Shown: piece after piece, positions 42,528 to 51,227 of the stretch
How the letters are laid out: the number at the start of each line of letters is the position of its first letter
Numbering within the stretch: the first letter of the stretch is position 1
From: Acidobacteriota bacterium
Lineage (GTDB): Bacteria > Acidobacteriota > Thermoanaerobaculia > Multivoradales > J023
DNA length: 53,863 nucleotides
Direction: 5' to 3'
Assembly: GCA_029263395.1 (NCBI GenBank)
Contig: JAJCXO010000090.1
Span: 1 to 53,863 of the forward strand
Notes under the pieces: generated by a model
Seen by the model: only the letters and a program-made list of their open reading frames with translations
Told to the model about the DNA's origin: nothing
The model's database searches: none
Translations under genes and position numbers: made by a program

Positions 42528-43024
42528 GACTTCTCCTACCGATGTACAGAGTGACATCCCTGGCAAGCAGCGCTTGTATAGGTGAATGAACCAGTTACAT
42601 CGTAGCGTAAACCAACCTGCGATAGCTGTACGACTCGACTGACAAACTTGACCATCTGTACCAGGGAGACGGGTTGAATCCAGGATCAGGACCATCCTCA
42701 GGCCCCCCTCATAGCATTCTATACATATAGATGATCCGTCTTCTGGTCAAAAGGGACGTTACAAGAAGAGAGCAAAAGCTAATTGTCCACGGCGCTGCCG
42801 ACTGATGGTAGACGCCGGAAAGGAGGTGCAATTTGGCGGAGCGTTGACGCGAGAAGCGTTGCGCCCGCACGGGTTGACGTCGCCCATAGACGTCGACCCA
42901 AGGCCGGAGTCTGCCCACCGCTCACGCACGGACGATCGAGTCCGGTGGCTCTCCGGCGCTCCCCCACGGGAGTTCGTTCGAAGCGGATCATCCACTGAAA
43001 CAAACCTTTGGAGAATCACACACT
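42528..43024. other. Divergent intergenic region, no gene recognised
   Basis: About 500 bp between the divergent sigma-factor and RTX-repeat genes. It holds a hairpin GGGTTGACGTC/GACGTCGACCC (42871-42899, one mismatch) and an AGGAGGT at 42820-42826 that leads only to a five-codon frame. An 86-codon minus-strand frame (42759-43019) has odd composition and is not called. Promoters for both flanking genes must lie here. Confidence 0.5.
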
Positions 43025-43546
43025 ATGAAATTCTCATCCATTCGTGTCCACGCCCTCGCGTCCATCCTGCTTTTCGCCATGGCCGCCCCAATCTTGGCCC
43101 AACCGGTTCAGATCGCACCTGCCCCAGTCCCGGTACCTGTGCCGGCCTGTCAGAGCGCCACGCCGATCCCGTGCTTGCTGCTGACTCCCAACAACGACAA
43201 CTACACCGGCACCGCTGGCAGCAACTGCGCGGCCGGCATCGGTGGCAATGACCTGATGGATGGTCAGGGCGGCAACGACTTCCTCTACGGTGGCGACGGC
43301 CGTGACTCCCTGATCGGTGGCGGCGGTAACGACTGCCTGCGTGGCGATGCTGGCAACGATGCAATCTCTGGCGGCGGCGGTAACGACGACATCCGAGGTG
43401 GAACCGGAGACGACATCATCCAAGGTAACAACGGTGACGACCGGATCGACTGTGGTGGAGACGCCGGTGACATCGCCGATGGCGGAGCCCACGTTGGAGG
43501 CGACAGCTGCACCAACTGCGCAACAGCGATCAACTGCAACCCTTAG
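43025..43546 (+). CDS. Secreted RTX-repeat calcium-binding protein
   Basis: A 173-residue protein with a Sec signal peptide (1-25, cleavage at LAQ). A short Pro/Val stretch (APVPVPVPA) follows, then about nine glycine/aspartate nonapeptides of the hemolysin type (GGNDLMDGQ, GGNDFLYGG, DGRDSLIGG and so on), which should form a Ca2+-binding parallel beta-roll. The C-terminus is Cys-rich (CTNCATAINC). Classical RTX proteins lack an N-terminal signal and cysteines and use type I secretion; this one has both, implying Sec export and disulfides. No catalytic domain is present. A GGAG site lies upstream of the ATG. Confidence 0.9.
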   Translation: MKFSSIRVHALASILLFAMAAPILAQPVQIAPAPVPVPVPACQSATPIPCLLLTPNNDNYTGTAGSNCAAGIGGNDLMDGQGGNDFLYGGDGRDSLIGGGGNDCLRGDAGNDAISGGGGNDDIRGGTGDDIIQGNNGDDRIDCGGDAGDIADGGAHVGGDSCTNCATAINCNP

Positions 43547-43568
43547 TCGCACCACTCGAGGTCAACCA

Positions 43569-43610
43569 GCCCACGGTACCTGCAGTGCCGTGGGCCGGTC
43601 CTCGAGACCA
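43569..43610 (+). terminator. Hairpin terminator after the RTX gene
   Basis: GCCCACGG (43569-43576) pairs with CCGTGGGC (43588-43595), followed by GGTCCTCGAGACC (a second small palindrome) and ATTCTTTT. It lies 23 bp after the RTX stop and before the next ATG. Confidence 0.6.
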
Positions 43611-43629
43611 TTCTTTTCAAGAGGTCGAT

Positions 43630-46600
43630 ATGCCCCGAATTCGATGTTTGCCCCTGATTGCAGCGTTGGTACTCTGCACCGCCTACCCGTTGCCAGCCAC
43701 TGCTGCCACGAGCCTCGAGTTCACTGGCACCGCTGAGACTGGGACCGTAATCACCGGGACTGTAATCACCAGGATCGTAATCACCGGGACCGTGCTGAGT
43801 CGTGACGGCAAACCGTTGGCCAACGCAACCGTCGACGCCATCCCCCTAGATAGCACCTTCGACCAACAGTTGGCACTGCTCCAACGCCGAACGGTCGCCG
43901 ACGTAGCTGCCCACGCTACCACCGACCCAGAGGGGCGCTATCGGCTCGAGATGGTGGAACCCGGGGTCTGGCGGCTGCGAGTCCAGCGGCCGGGATTTGT
44001 CGCAATGATGGTTCCGATGTTACCCGTCGCCAACCCGGTCGAACTCCCTGACGTGCTGCTGCATCCATCCGAGCCAGCCTCGCTCAGCATCGAGGACGCC
44101 GCGGGTAAACCGATTGCCGGCGCAAGCGTCACCGCCTCCACCGCAGATCGAAACCTCTGGTCTAGTCCGGAATCTGAGGGTTGGATCACCGCGCCTCGGG
44201 TTGGTTGGAGCGACCACCAAGGGCGCCTCGAGCTGACGCGAGCACGGGGCGAGCGTCTGAACCTGTGGGTCCACACGCCAGGCCGTACCGAAATCGTTCA
44301 TGCAGCGGCCATCAGGCGGGGCAGGATCGTTTATGCCACCAGCACCGAGTCTTCTGACGACTCGAATCGCCACCAGCTGAGAATACTCGAGCCGGATGGC
44401 CAACCTCACCCTGCCATGGTCGCCTTCGCGAAGCCACTTTGGCCCCTCGGTCATGCCAGCGAAGACGGTTATCTAACGGTGACCGGAGCCCTCGCCGAGT
44501 CTCTCGCGCTTTACGCTCTGGCGTCTGATGGCCGGGTCCGCTCGGTCGAATTGGCGGCTCAAGGGGACCGAGGATCCAACGATCGACCCAACGTCGTAGT
44601 CGCCACCCTCTCAGATCTCGTGACGGTCACCGGTCGGGTCATCGACCCTCTGGACCAGCCGATCTCGGGAGCCATTATGTGGCCAGGCCACAGCCCCGGG
44701 GCCCTGGTTCGAACCGACATGGAGGGCCGCTTCAACCTTACCGTGCCGGCCCGTGAGCGGTCACGAGTCCAAGCGCATGCGCCGGGGTTCCTGCCTCAAT
44801 CCACCATCTTCCCCACCAAACCCGACGCCGCGTTGGAGCTCGAGCTCGAACTCGCACCCGCCACTTCGATTCAGGGACGGGTAACGGATCCAAACGGACA
44901 ACCCATTGCCGGCGCTCGCCTCACCGCCACGATGGGAGGCGAACCCCAACACCGAGTGGTCCGTGCCGACTCTGCAGACGCCCGCGCTACCAGTGACACC
45001 ACGGGCCGATTTGTCCTCACTCGTCTAGCTCACGATCAGTCCTACACGGTCGACGTGGTCCACAATGGCTACACCCGTACGACCCTCCAGCTGCAACCCG
45101 AAACGGACCCGACGCAAGAGCTGACGGTTGTACTCCGCAGCGGCCGCTTCGGCTTTGGTGACGTCGTCGATCACGAAGATCGCCCGATCGCCGGTATCGC
45201 TGTCCGAGCCGTGCCGTCTAACAAGGGACACGCCGAAGGGTCGATTGCACGCGCCGCAAAGGACTCGGTCATCCGCAGCAGTTCCGAGGGTCGGTTCGAG
45301 ATCTCACTACCGACAACATCAACACTCGATCTGATCGCTGAAGGCCCCGGTTACGCACCGATTCGAGTGAGAGGCCTGCAAGTGCCCAACGACAACACAC
45401 CCGTTGATCTCGGAACGCTGGTCATGGCGCCAGGCGAATCACTCCAGGGGCGTGTTGTGGACATCAACTCGCAGCCGATTTCGACGGCCAACATCTGGCG
45501 AATCGACGCTACGCTCCGGCAGCGCCTCCGTGATCTTGGTCCACCCTATGGCGATTTGCTCGAGATCGATCCGACTAGCGGTAGCACCACCGACGGATCG
45601 TTCACCGTCACAGGCCTCGACCCTAGTCAACCCGCCCACCTGTTGATCGACGCCCCAGGTTTCCTCCCCTATTTGGCCGCCGATCTTCCGGTGCCAGCGG
45701 AGGAAACACTGACCATCACGCTGCACCCTGCGGCACGCGTCGTCGGTCAGGTGATCGATACCCACGGTGAGCCGGTCGACGGGGCGGAAATCCAACTCGA
45801 AAGCTTCGAGGTCGCCACCGACAACACACCCCACCCAGCCGACCAACCGACTCTCGTCGAAGTTTCCCCGCGCACGACGAGCTACTCGGCTATCAGTGAC
45901 GCAGCCGGTCGATTTGTTCTCGAGAACCTCCCGCCTGGGCGAGCCGAAGCGGAGGCTTTTGCTGTCGGATTTCAGGCTTCTTCTCGACAATCCGTCGAGC
46001 TTGCTCTCGATCATCCCGACATCGAGCTACAGTTTGTCCTAGTCACCGGTGCAACCCTCGAAGGCCAGGTCTTCACCTCGGAACGCCACCCAATCCACAA
46101 TGCACGGGTCAACGTGGGCAAACCCGCCGCGCAGTCGGACGCGGACGGTTGGTATCGGGTGGCCGGCATTCCATCAGGGCTACAGATGGTCGAGGTGCGC
46201 GCCCAGGGCTACTCGACGCTGCGTCGTGAAATCGACTTCGGAGCCGGTGGCCACGGAGACAGTAGCCATGGAAACAGTGACGATGGAAACAGTGACCACA
46301 TCGCCGATTTTGAGCTCGTCGGCGGTTTTCGCGTCACCGGAACCGTCGTCGATACCGCCGACCGGCCCCTGCCGGGCATTACCCTCGAGCTTGGACCGCC
46401 CGCTGATGGGTCGCTGGAACGCAGCGCCCCAGCCATGGCAGCCAGCGACTCACACACCGCCCAGTCCGACGACGATGGCAGTTTTCGTTTCGAACCGGTC
46501 GCCGACGGAGCCTACCGCCTGCGCGTCGCCCAATCCGGATACGTCGAGACCGAGAGGGTCGAGGTGAGGCTCGATGGAGCTTCCCAGGAAGGTTTGGAGC

Positions 46601-47895
46601 TGCGCCTGCAGATCGGAACGGTGATCGAAGGCCGCATTCTAGGCCTCGACTTCGACGACCTGGCGCAAGTTGAAGTCCGAGCCGAAGATGATGAACAAGT
46701 CCTGCTTGGGGAGGTCGACTTCGAAGGCAACTATCAGGTAGCCGACCTGAAGCCGGGAGACTGGACAATCGAAGCACGGCTGGCCGCCGGCGGCCGGCAG
46801 GCACGTGCGCGGGCCAGTATCGAACCCGGGGACGCACGGCTACAGCGGGATCTCGAGTTCGGTGCAGGACTCGTTTTGACCGGCGTGGTGATGAACGCTG
46901 ACACGCCGCTACCGGAAACCAGCGTCACGTTGCGACCGCAAGGTCAGCCCCTAGAACGAAGTGTGACCACCGATCATGAGGGCCGATTCCAAATTGAAGA
47001 TCTCGAACAAGGCACGTACCACGTCGGTTTAGCTAATCATCGTCTACGGTTGATCCACAACGAAGACCTACAGCTCTTCGGCGACCGCGACGTCGTTCTT
47101 GCCTTCGCTACAACCCGCATCTCCGGCACGGTCGTAGATCAACAGACCGGAGACGGCATCGCGGAGGCCATGGTCGTTCTACGCCAGTTCCTGGCAGACG
47201 GTCGGCCCGGATCAACCTTTACCCGCCCGACAGAAGAAGACGGCAGCTTCGAGCTCGCTGACGCAGCTGCGGGTAGTTACCGGGTGGAGATCTTGCGTAA
47301 CGGTTATCAAGCCGGCGAACAGACCCTAGACGCTCCGAGTGGAGCCACCCTCGACGGCCTCCGTTTTGAGCTCGAGCCAGCGGCTGGCCTGGAGGTGATG
47401 ATCGGCCTCGCCTCCGGCGGCAGGCCGGAGTTCATTACCCTGCATGGGCGAGACACCTTGGGTCGCACGTTCGCCGAAACCCGGCGCAGCGACAGTGAGG
47501 GTTACGCTCGCTTCTCGAGCCTGTCGGCCGGCCAATGGCAGTTGACGGTTGGAGGTACCGGTGGCGCACCGATTGAGGTCCAAGCGACCATCCCCAGCGA
47601 ACCGCTTGCGCTCGTACTACCAGACGCGGGTCGCCTAAGAGTCCGTGTCCCAGCACTCACCGAAACCGACAGCCTCGCAACCCTCACCGTCGTCGACATC
47701 GAAGGGCGCCCATTCCGTCAACTGAAATGGGGTGGTGCGTTGGTGGATCGGTGGACCGTCCAGGCTGGTCGAGCGACCATCGATGGTGTGCCAGCCGGTG
47801 CTTGGACCCTCCAAGTGGAGGGCCCGTCCGGCCAAATCTGGCGCGGCTCGACTGCCACAACCGGCCGGCCTGAAGTCGAAGTCAGCTTAGAGTAA
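43630..47895 (+). CDS. Large secreted protein of carboxypeptidase-regulatory-like repeats
   Basis: A 1421-residue exported protein with a signal peptide (1-26, cleavage after ATA). It has about twelve tandem beta-sandwich domains of the CarboxypepD_reg / Cna-B-like kind, each with a core like VTGRVIDPLDQPISGAIM, IQGRVTDPNGQPIAGARL or VVGQVIDTHGEPVDGAEI, followed by a GxFxL-(T/E)-L strand and an SGYxP-type turn. Such modules act as spacers or adhesive domains on surface proteins. Two short internal expansions stand out: GTVITGTVITRIVITGTV near the N-terminus (43739-43794) and HGDSSHGNSDDGNSDH (46252-46299). The ATG at 43630 is chosen because it starts the signal peptide. No sortase-like or barrel end is seen. 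Confidence 0.85.
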   Translation: MPRIRCLPLIAALVLCTAYPLPATAATSLEFTGTAETGTVITGTVITRIVITGTVLSRDGKPLANATVDAIPLDSTFDQQLALLQRRTVADVAAHATTDPEGRYRLEMVEPGVWRLRVQRPGFVAMMVPMLPVANPVELPDVLLHPSEPASLSIEDAAGKPIAGASVTASTADRNLWSSPESEGWITAPRVGWSDHQGRLELTRARGERLNLWVHTPGRTEIVHAAAIRRGRIVYATSTESSDDSNRHQLRILEPDGQPHPAMVAFAKPLWPLGHASEDGYLTVTGALAESLALYALASDGRVRSVELAAQGDRGSNDRPNVVVATLSDLVTVTGRVIDPLDQPISGAIMWPGHSPGALVRTDMEGRFNLTVPARERSRVQAHAPGFLPQSTIFPTKPDAALELELELAPATSIQGRVTDPNGQPIAGARLTATMGGEPQHRVVRADSADARATSDTTGRFVLTRLAHDQSYTVDVVHNGYTRTTLQLQPETDPTQELTVVLRSGRFGFGDVVDHEDRPIAGIAVRAVPSNKGHAEGSIARAAKDSVIRSSSEGRFEISLPTTSTLDLIAEGPGYAPIRVRGLQVPNDNTPVDLGTLVMAPGESLQGRVVDINSQPISTANIWRIDATLRQRLRDLGPPYGDLLEIDPTSGSTTDGSFTVTGLDPSQPAHLLIDAPGFLPYLAADLPVPAEETLTITLHPAARVVGQVIDTHGEPVDGAEIQLESFEVATDNTPHPADQPTLVEVSPRTTSYSAISDAAGRFVLENLPPGRAEAEAFAVGFQASSRQSVELALDHPDIELQFVLVTGATLEGQVFTSERHPIHNARVNVGKPAAQSDADGWYRVAGIPSGLQMVEVRAQGYSTLRREIDFGAGGHGDSSHGNSDDGNSDHIADFELVGGFRVTGTVVDTADRPLPGITLELGPPADGSLERSAPAMAASDSHTAQSDDDGSFRFEPVADGAYRLRVAQSGYVETERVEVRLDGASQEGLELRLQIGTVIEGRILGLDFDDLAQVEVRAEDDEQVLLGEVDFEGNYQVADLKPGDWTIEARLAAGGRQARARASIEPGDARLQRDLEFGAGLVLTGVVMNADTPLPETSVTLRPQGQPLERSVTTDHEGRFQIEDLEQGTYHVGLANHRLRLIHNEDLQLFGDRDVVLAFATTRISGTVVDQQTGDGIAEAMVVLRQFLADGRPGSTFTRPTEEDGSFELADAAAGSYRVEILRNGYQAGEQTLDAPSGATLDGLRFELEPAAGLEVMIGLASGGRPEFITLHGRDTLGRTFAETRRSDSEGYARFSSLSAGQWQLTVGGTGGAPIEVQATIPSEPLALVLPDAGRLRVRVPALTETDSLATLTVVDIEGRPFRQLKWGGALVDRWTVQAGRATIDGVPAGAWTLQVEGPSGQIWRGSTATTGRPEVEVSLE

Positions 47896-47916
47896 AACGG
47901 AAGCTACAACGCAACG

Positions 47917-49758
47917 TCACACCAACGCGTCGGCGACAACCTCGGCCAAGTCCTTGGTCTCGTCAACGGCCGCGTCGAGCATCATTTTGCACTCTGGGCA
48001 ACCCGTCACCAACAGCTTGGCGCCGGTATCGCGAACATGCCCCTTGCGCAGCTGATCGACGCGCTGGCCATCTTCTTCAGTTTGCCGGGCAAAACCCGCA
48101 CCACCGCCGCCACAACACACCGCCCGTTCGCGGTGACGGTCCATCTCGATCACCTTCAAACCCGTCTTGCGAATCACATCCCGTGGCGCATCGTAGACCT
48201 TCTCGTAGCGTCCGAGATAACAAGGATCATGATAGGTCGCCTGGATCTCACTGTTCTTGTTGCCGTCGAGCTTGATTGCGCTCTTGGCGACCAATTCTTG
48301 AATGACCTCAGAGTGGTGGGTCACCTCTAACTCGAGTTCGTCATCGAGATCCGGATACTCGCGACCGATGGTGTGCAAACAATGCGGACACGGAGCGATC
48401 ACCTTCTTCACGCCGTTGGACTTGAGACGCTCAATGTTCTCTCCAGCCAGGGTCTGGTACTGCATCTCCTCGCCTTGACGCCGGGAATGGTGCCCCGAGC
48501 AAGACTCTTCCTTCAACACACCAAAACTTATCCCCGCCGCCCGCAGGATCTTGACCATCGACTCCAACGACCGGCGTGCGTCCGGGTTGTAGCTCCAGAT
48601 ACAACCCAGCCACAGTAGCTGCTCGGTTTCGCCCTCTTCATAGTAGGGAATCTCGAGCTCCTGGATCAGCTTGGTGCGAGCACTCGTGGGTTGCTCAAAG
48701 GGATTGCCACGACGTTCGATCGTCTTCAGGAAGTCGTCCGCGATCATACCGGTGCCCAACGCCAGTGCCTGAGCCTGCTTGGCGCCCATCAACACCTGTA
48801 GGTGCTCGATCCCAACCGGGCAATTCTCCTCACAGGCGCCACAGGTTGTGCACTGGCCGAGGGCTTGCTCACTCAAGATATTGCCGATTGCCGGCTCGTC
48901 GGCACCGAGATTGGCAATGGATGCCCTGCCGGCCAGAATGAAGCCCCGAGGATCGAGCTCCTGACCGGCGAGATTGGCCGGACAGTTGTCGGTACAGCGC
49001 TTACATTCCACGCACGACAAGAAGTCCATGCGTTGCTTCCAGCTCAAATTCTCCAACGTTTCGAGGCCAAACGTCGGCTCCTCTTCCATTGCCTCCAGCT
49101 CCTCGATATCGAGGTTGAGCGGCTGTAGGTCCGCCAGCCGTTCGGTGCGGAAGAAGATGTTGATCGGCGCCATCAGAATGTGAAAATGCTTCGAGCTCAA
49201 GATGAGTTGAGGAAAAATCAGAATGATCAGCGCATGCACCCACCAGTTCGCTTTTGCGATTGCCCCGGTTGGCCCGGTCATCGAGTAGAGATAAGTCAGC
49301 ATCAGAACCAGAATCAGCAGCGCCACAACCCCCGAGCTGTAAGACTTTGGATCCGGCGAAATTTTCACCATCACAAACCGCCGGTACGCCAGGCCGACAA
49401 TACCGATCGAGACCAACACCGCCCACACACTGATGAACGACTTGTAGAACGGTGGGATGAAATGGATACCAAACGGCTTCAGGAAATGCTCCATCGTCTC
49501 GAGGCCAAAGAACAAGAAGCCGCCAAAAACTGCTGCGTGCATCGCGCCCGCCACCGGCCGGCCGCCGATCACCCGGGTCTGCAACAGCACTTCCTTGAAC
49601 GACGTCCACAAACGACGGCCGATCTGATCGGTACGCACTCGGTCAGAGTGCCCCGCCCGGATCGCCTCGATCTTGGGAATCAGCGCGCGGACAAACAACG
49701 TCGCCGTCGTCACCACCATCAGCAACAGGAGCACACGCTCCCAGATCGCGAATTCCAT
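47917..49758 (-). CDS. EtfD-like membrane Fe-S oxidoreductase (ETF:quinone type)
   Basis: A 613-residue protein. The N-terminal half has about five membrane helices of the nitrate-reductase-gamma kind (HAAVFGGFLFFGLETMEHFL, WWVHALIILIFPQLILSSKH). Two [4Fe-4S] motifs follow: C249-x2-C-x2-C-x3-C259 and C303-x2-C-x2-C-x3-C313. Two CCG-type domains end the protein (APCPHCLHTIGREYP, AVCCGGGGAGF, TGCPECKMML). This layout is that of heterodisulfide-reductase-like proteins proposed to pass electrons from electron-transfer flavoprotein to menaquinone in fatty-acid oxidation. No etf genes are in the window. The ATG at 49758 has AGGAGG 7 nt upstream; a longer frame from 49803 is rejected. Confidence 0.88.
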   Translation of the reverse strand: MEFAIWERVLLLLMVVTTATLFVRALIPKIEAIRAGHSDRVRTDQIGRRLWTSFKEVLLQTRVIGGRPVAGAMHAAVFGGFLFFGLETMEHFLKPFGIHFIPPFYKSFISVWAVLVSIGIVGLAYRRFVMVKISPDPKSYSSGVVALLILVLMLTYLYSMTGPTGAIAKANWWVHALIILIFPQLILSSKHFHILMAPINIFFRTERLADLQPLNLDIEELEAMEEEPTFGLETLENLSWKQRMDFLSCVECKRCTDNCPANLAGQELDPRGFILAGRASIANLGADEPAIGNILSEQALGQCTTCGACEENCPVGIEHLQVLMGAKQAQALALGTGMIADDFLKTIERRGNPFEQPTSARTKLIQELEIPYYEEGETEQLLWLGCIWSYNPDARRSLESMVKILRAAGISFGVLKEESCSGHHSRRQGEEMQYQTLAGENIERLKSNGVKKVIAPCPHCLHTIGREYPDLDDELELEVTHHSEVIQELVAKSAIKLDGNKNSEIQATYHDPCYLGRYEKVYDAPRDVIRKTGLKVIEMDRHRERAVCCGGGGAGFARQTEEDGQRVDQLRKGHVRDTGAKLLVTGCPECKMMLDAAVDETKDLAEVVADALV

Positions 49759-49939
49759 CGTCCTGCCTCCTATGTGGCACAGTGGCATCCCGTCGGTTGT
49801 CACTTAGCCCAGTCGCCTTGTTTCGACGTTCTCGATGAGTCCGAATGCGCCGGAATGCTACCACGGTCAGGTTGTAGCTATCGCGTTCAAAAGCTTTGAC
49901 AGCTACTTGCGTCAAGTAGTAGAATCTGCCGCCCTGCGT

Positions 49940-50016
49940 GCCGACGTAGCTCAGCTGGTTAGAGCGCCTGATTGTGGATCAGGAGGTCCCCGGTTCGACC
50001 CCGGGCGTTGGTACCA
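49940..50016 (+). tRNA. tRNA-His (anticodon GTG)
   Basis: A complete cloverleaf: acceptor GCCGACG/CGTTGGT (with two G-T pairs), D arm GCTC/GAGC, anticodon arm CCTGA-TTGTGGA-TCAGG with GTG, T arm CCCGG-TTCGACC-CCGGG and an encoded CCA. Position -1 is T, and the discriminator (50013) is A. The usual bacterial tRNA-His has an extra G at -1 opposite C73, so this one departs from the standard His identity elements. Confidence 0.95.
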
Positions 50017-50193
50017 TTCACATTCCCCCAGCCCCCCATAATCGTAAGCTAAACGCCTCCCTGGTAAGGACTTACGTTCTACCGGCGTTGACGGCTGTAT
50101 CCATATCCCCCCATAATCTCCCAGGACCAACCGGCGCCGATCTGGCCAAAAATGGTCAGGGATCGATTCTGAAGACTGGTTTTGGGAGGATGT

Positions 50194-50406
50194 ATGCGAA
50201 AGCGGATCACGGAGAAACTCATCCTGAGCTTGCGGCCAGAGAAGACCCTCGAGGTCTCTGACGACGTGTGCCAAGGGCTGGTCCTGATTGCCGCTCCAGC
50301 CGGCTCCAATACCTGGTATTTCAAGTGGACAGATCACGGGAAACGGAAGCGCCCCCCCTGGCCACCACCCGTCCAGCCGAAGGGGCGGCGATATGTTGAT
50401 CGCTGA
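50194..50406 (+). pseudogene. N-terminal remnant of a tyrosine integrase (DUF4102)
   Basis: The 70-codon frame reads ITEKLILSLRPEKTLEVSDD, then CQGLVLIAAPAGSNTWYFKW and a short basic tail. This is the arm-binding DUF4102 domain that begins P4-like integrases; it breaks off just after the TWYFKW strand, near a run of seven C (50352-50358). The catalytic domain is absent. It lies 178 bp after tRNA-His and is codirectional with it, the usual place for an integrase that used the tRNA 3' end. A 51-codon frame overlapping its stop (50406-50561) has no recognised product. Two CCCCCCATAATC copies lie between tRNA and integrase (50032, 50107). Confidence 0.7.
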
Positions 50407-50598
50407 TGCGAGCCCAGTACGAGGTGTTCGCTGGACTCTCGCGTCTCGCCGGCCGCACTGAGGCCGCCAAGGCGCAATGGGATGACATTGCAGACAACAA
50501 GTGGAAAGGCAAGCGAATCCACCGCAAGTTGGCTCACCGCCTTCGCCCGACAAGGTCCTGAACAACGGTCCAGCACCCGCCAGCTCGAAACCGTGACT

Positions 50599-51227
50599 TC
50601 AGCCGTCCGATATTCCAGTCCCTTCACGGAGCTGAGTCGGTTCGTACGGGGATCTACCCGACGAAAAGCTAAGGTGTCTCTGGATCGAGCGGAGTTCAGG
50701 GTCTGCGGTGTCGAGCACCTGAAGTGAAAATGAGTCTGCAGACACTTGAATTGGACCCGTTGCGAGGCCTTCAGGGTTCCAACTCCAACAACAAATTGGT
50801 TTGGAATCAAAGGCTACCAATCGGCGTGTCGAAACGACTACGAGATAGTGCCCCTCAGGGCTTTCGAGAATCCGGAGGATGTCGATAGACGAACTCGCGA
50901 AGACGAGCGCCTCCGATGCTCTGACGCTACCCGTTTCGAGATCGAGACAGAGAGCCCGACTGGCGCCCCCCCCAACAAAAGAAGGCCAGCATCTTCCCAA
51001 ATGTGACCTACGAAATCCACCGTGTTCGACCGATTGCTGGTGCTTGTCGGGTGTCCCGCCATTCCATCAACCCACCTGTCCCAAAAGATCTCTGAAGAGG
51101 CCAATTCCCTGATGATTCGCAAGCTCCGGTCTGGCTGTCCTACGGCTGGGGGTAGAGCCTCCTCGACGCGTATGGCTCCAGAACCCAAAGTCAGAGATGG
51201 CTGCCCATTGATCAAACCTCGTAACAT
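50599..51227 (-). pseudogene. Frameshifted beta-rich hypothetical gene
   Basis: Two overlapping minus-strand frames join into one plausible protein of about 209 residues if a single base is added in a run of eight G (plus-strand C, 50966-50973). The first part runs from the ATG at 51227 (LRIIRELASSEIFWDRWVDG, VGHIWEDAGLLLLGG); the second continues as ALCLDLETGSVRASEALVFA, ILRILESPEGHYLVVVSTRR to the TGA at 50599. The joined sequence is beta-rich and reads like part of a propeller, but no family is recognised. It overlaps the end of the toroid gene by 16 bp. Frameshift, sequencing error or a slippage switch are all possible. Confidence 0.55.

Noticed and set aside
42759-43019. 86-codon minus-strand frame between the sigma factor and RTX genes
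   Set aside because: Odd composition, no ribosome site, and it covers the region that must hold the divergent promoters.
43034-43555. 173-codon minus-strand frame opposite the RTX gene
   Set aside because: Val/Ala/Thr-rich shadow of the glycine-aspartate repeats; the plus strand has the signal peptide and RTX motifs.
45439-46014. 191-codon minus-strand frame inside the large repeat protein
   Set aside because: Antisense shadow of a strongly biased high-G+C gene.
49951-50565. 204-codon minus-strand frame across tRNA-His and the integrase remnant
   Set aside because: It runs antisense through a tRNA gene and the DUF4102 match, so it cannot be coding.
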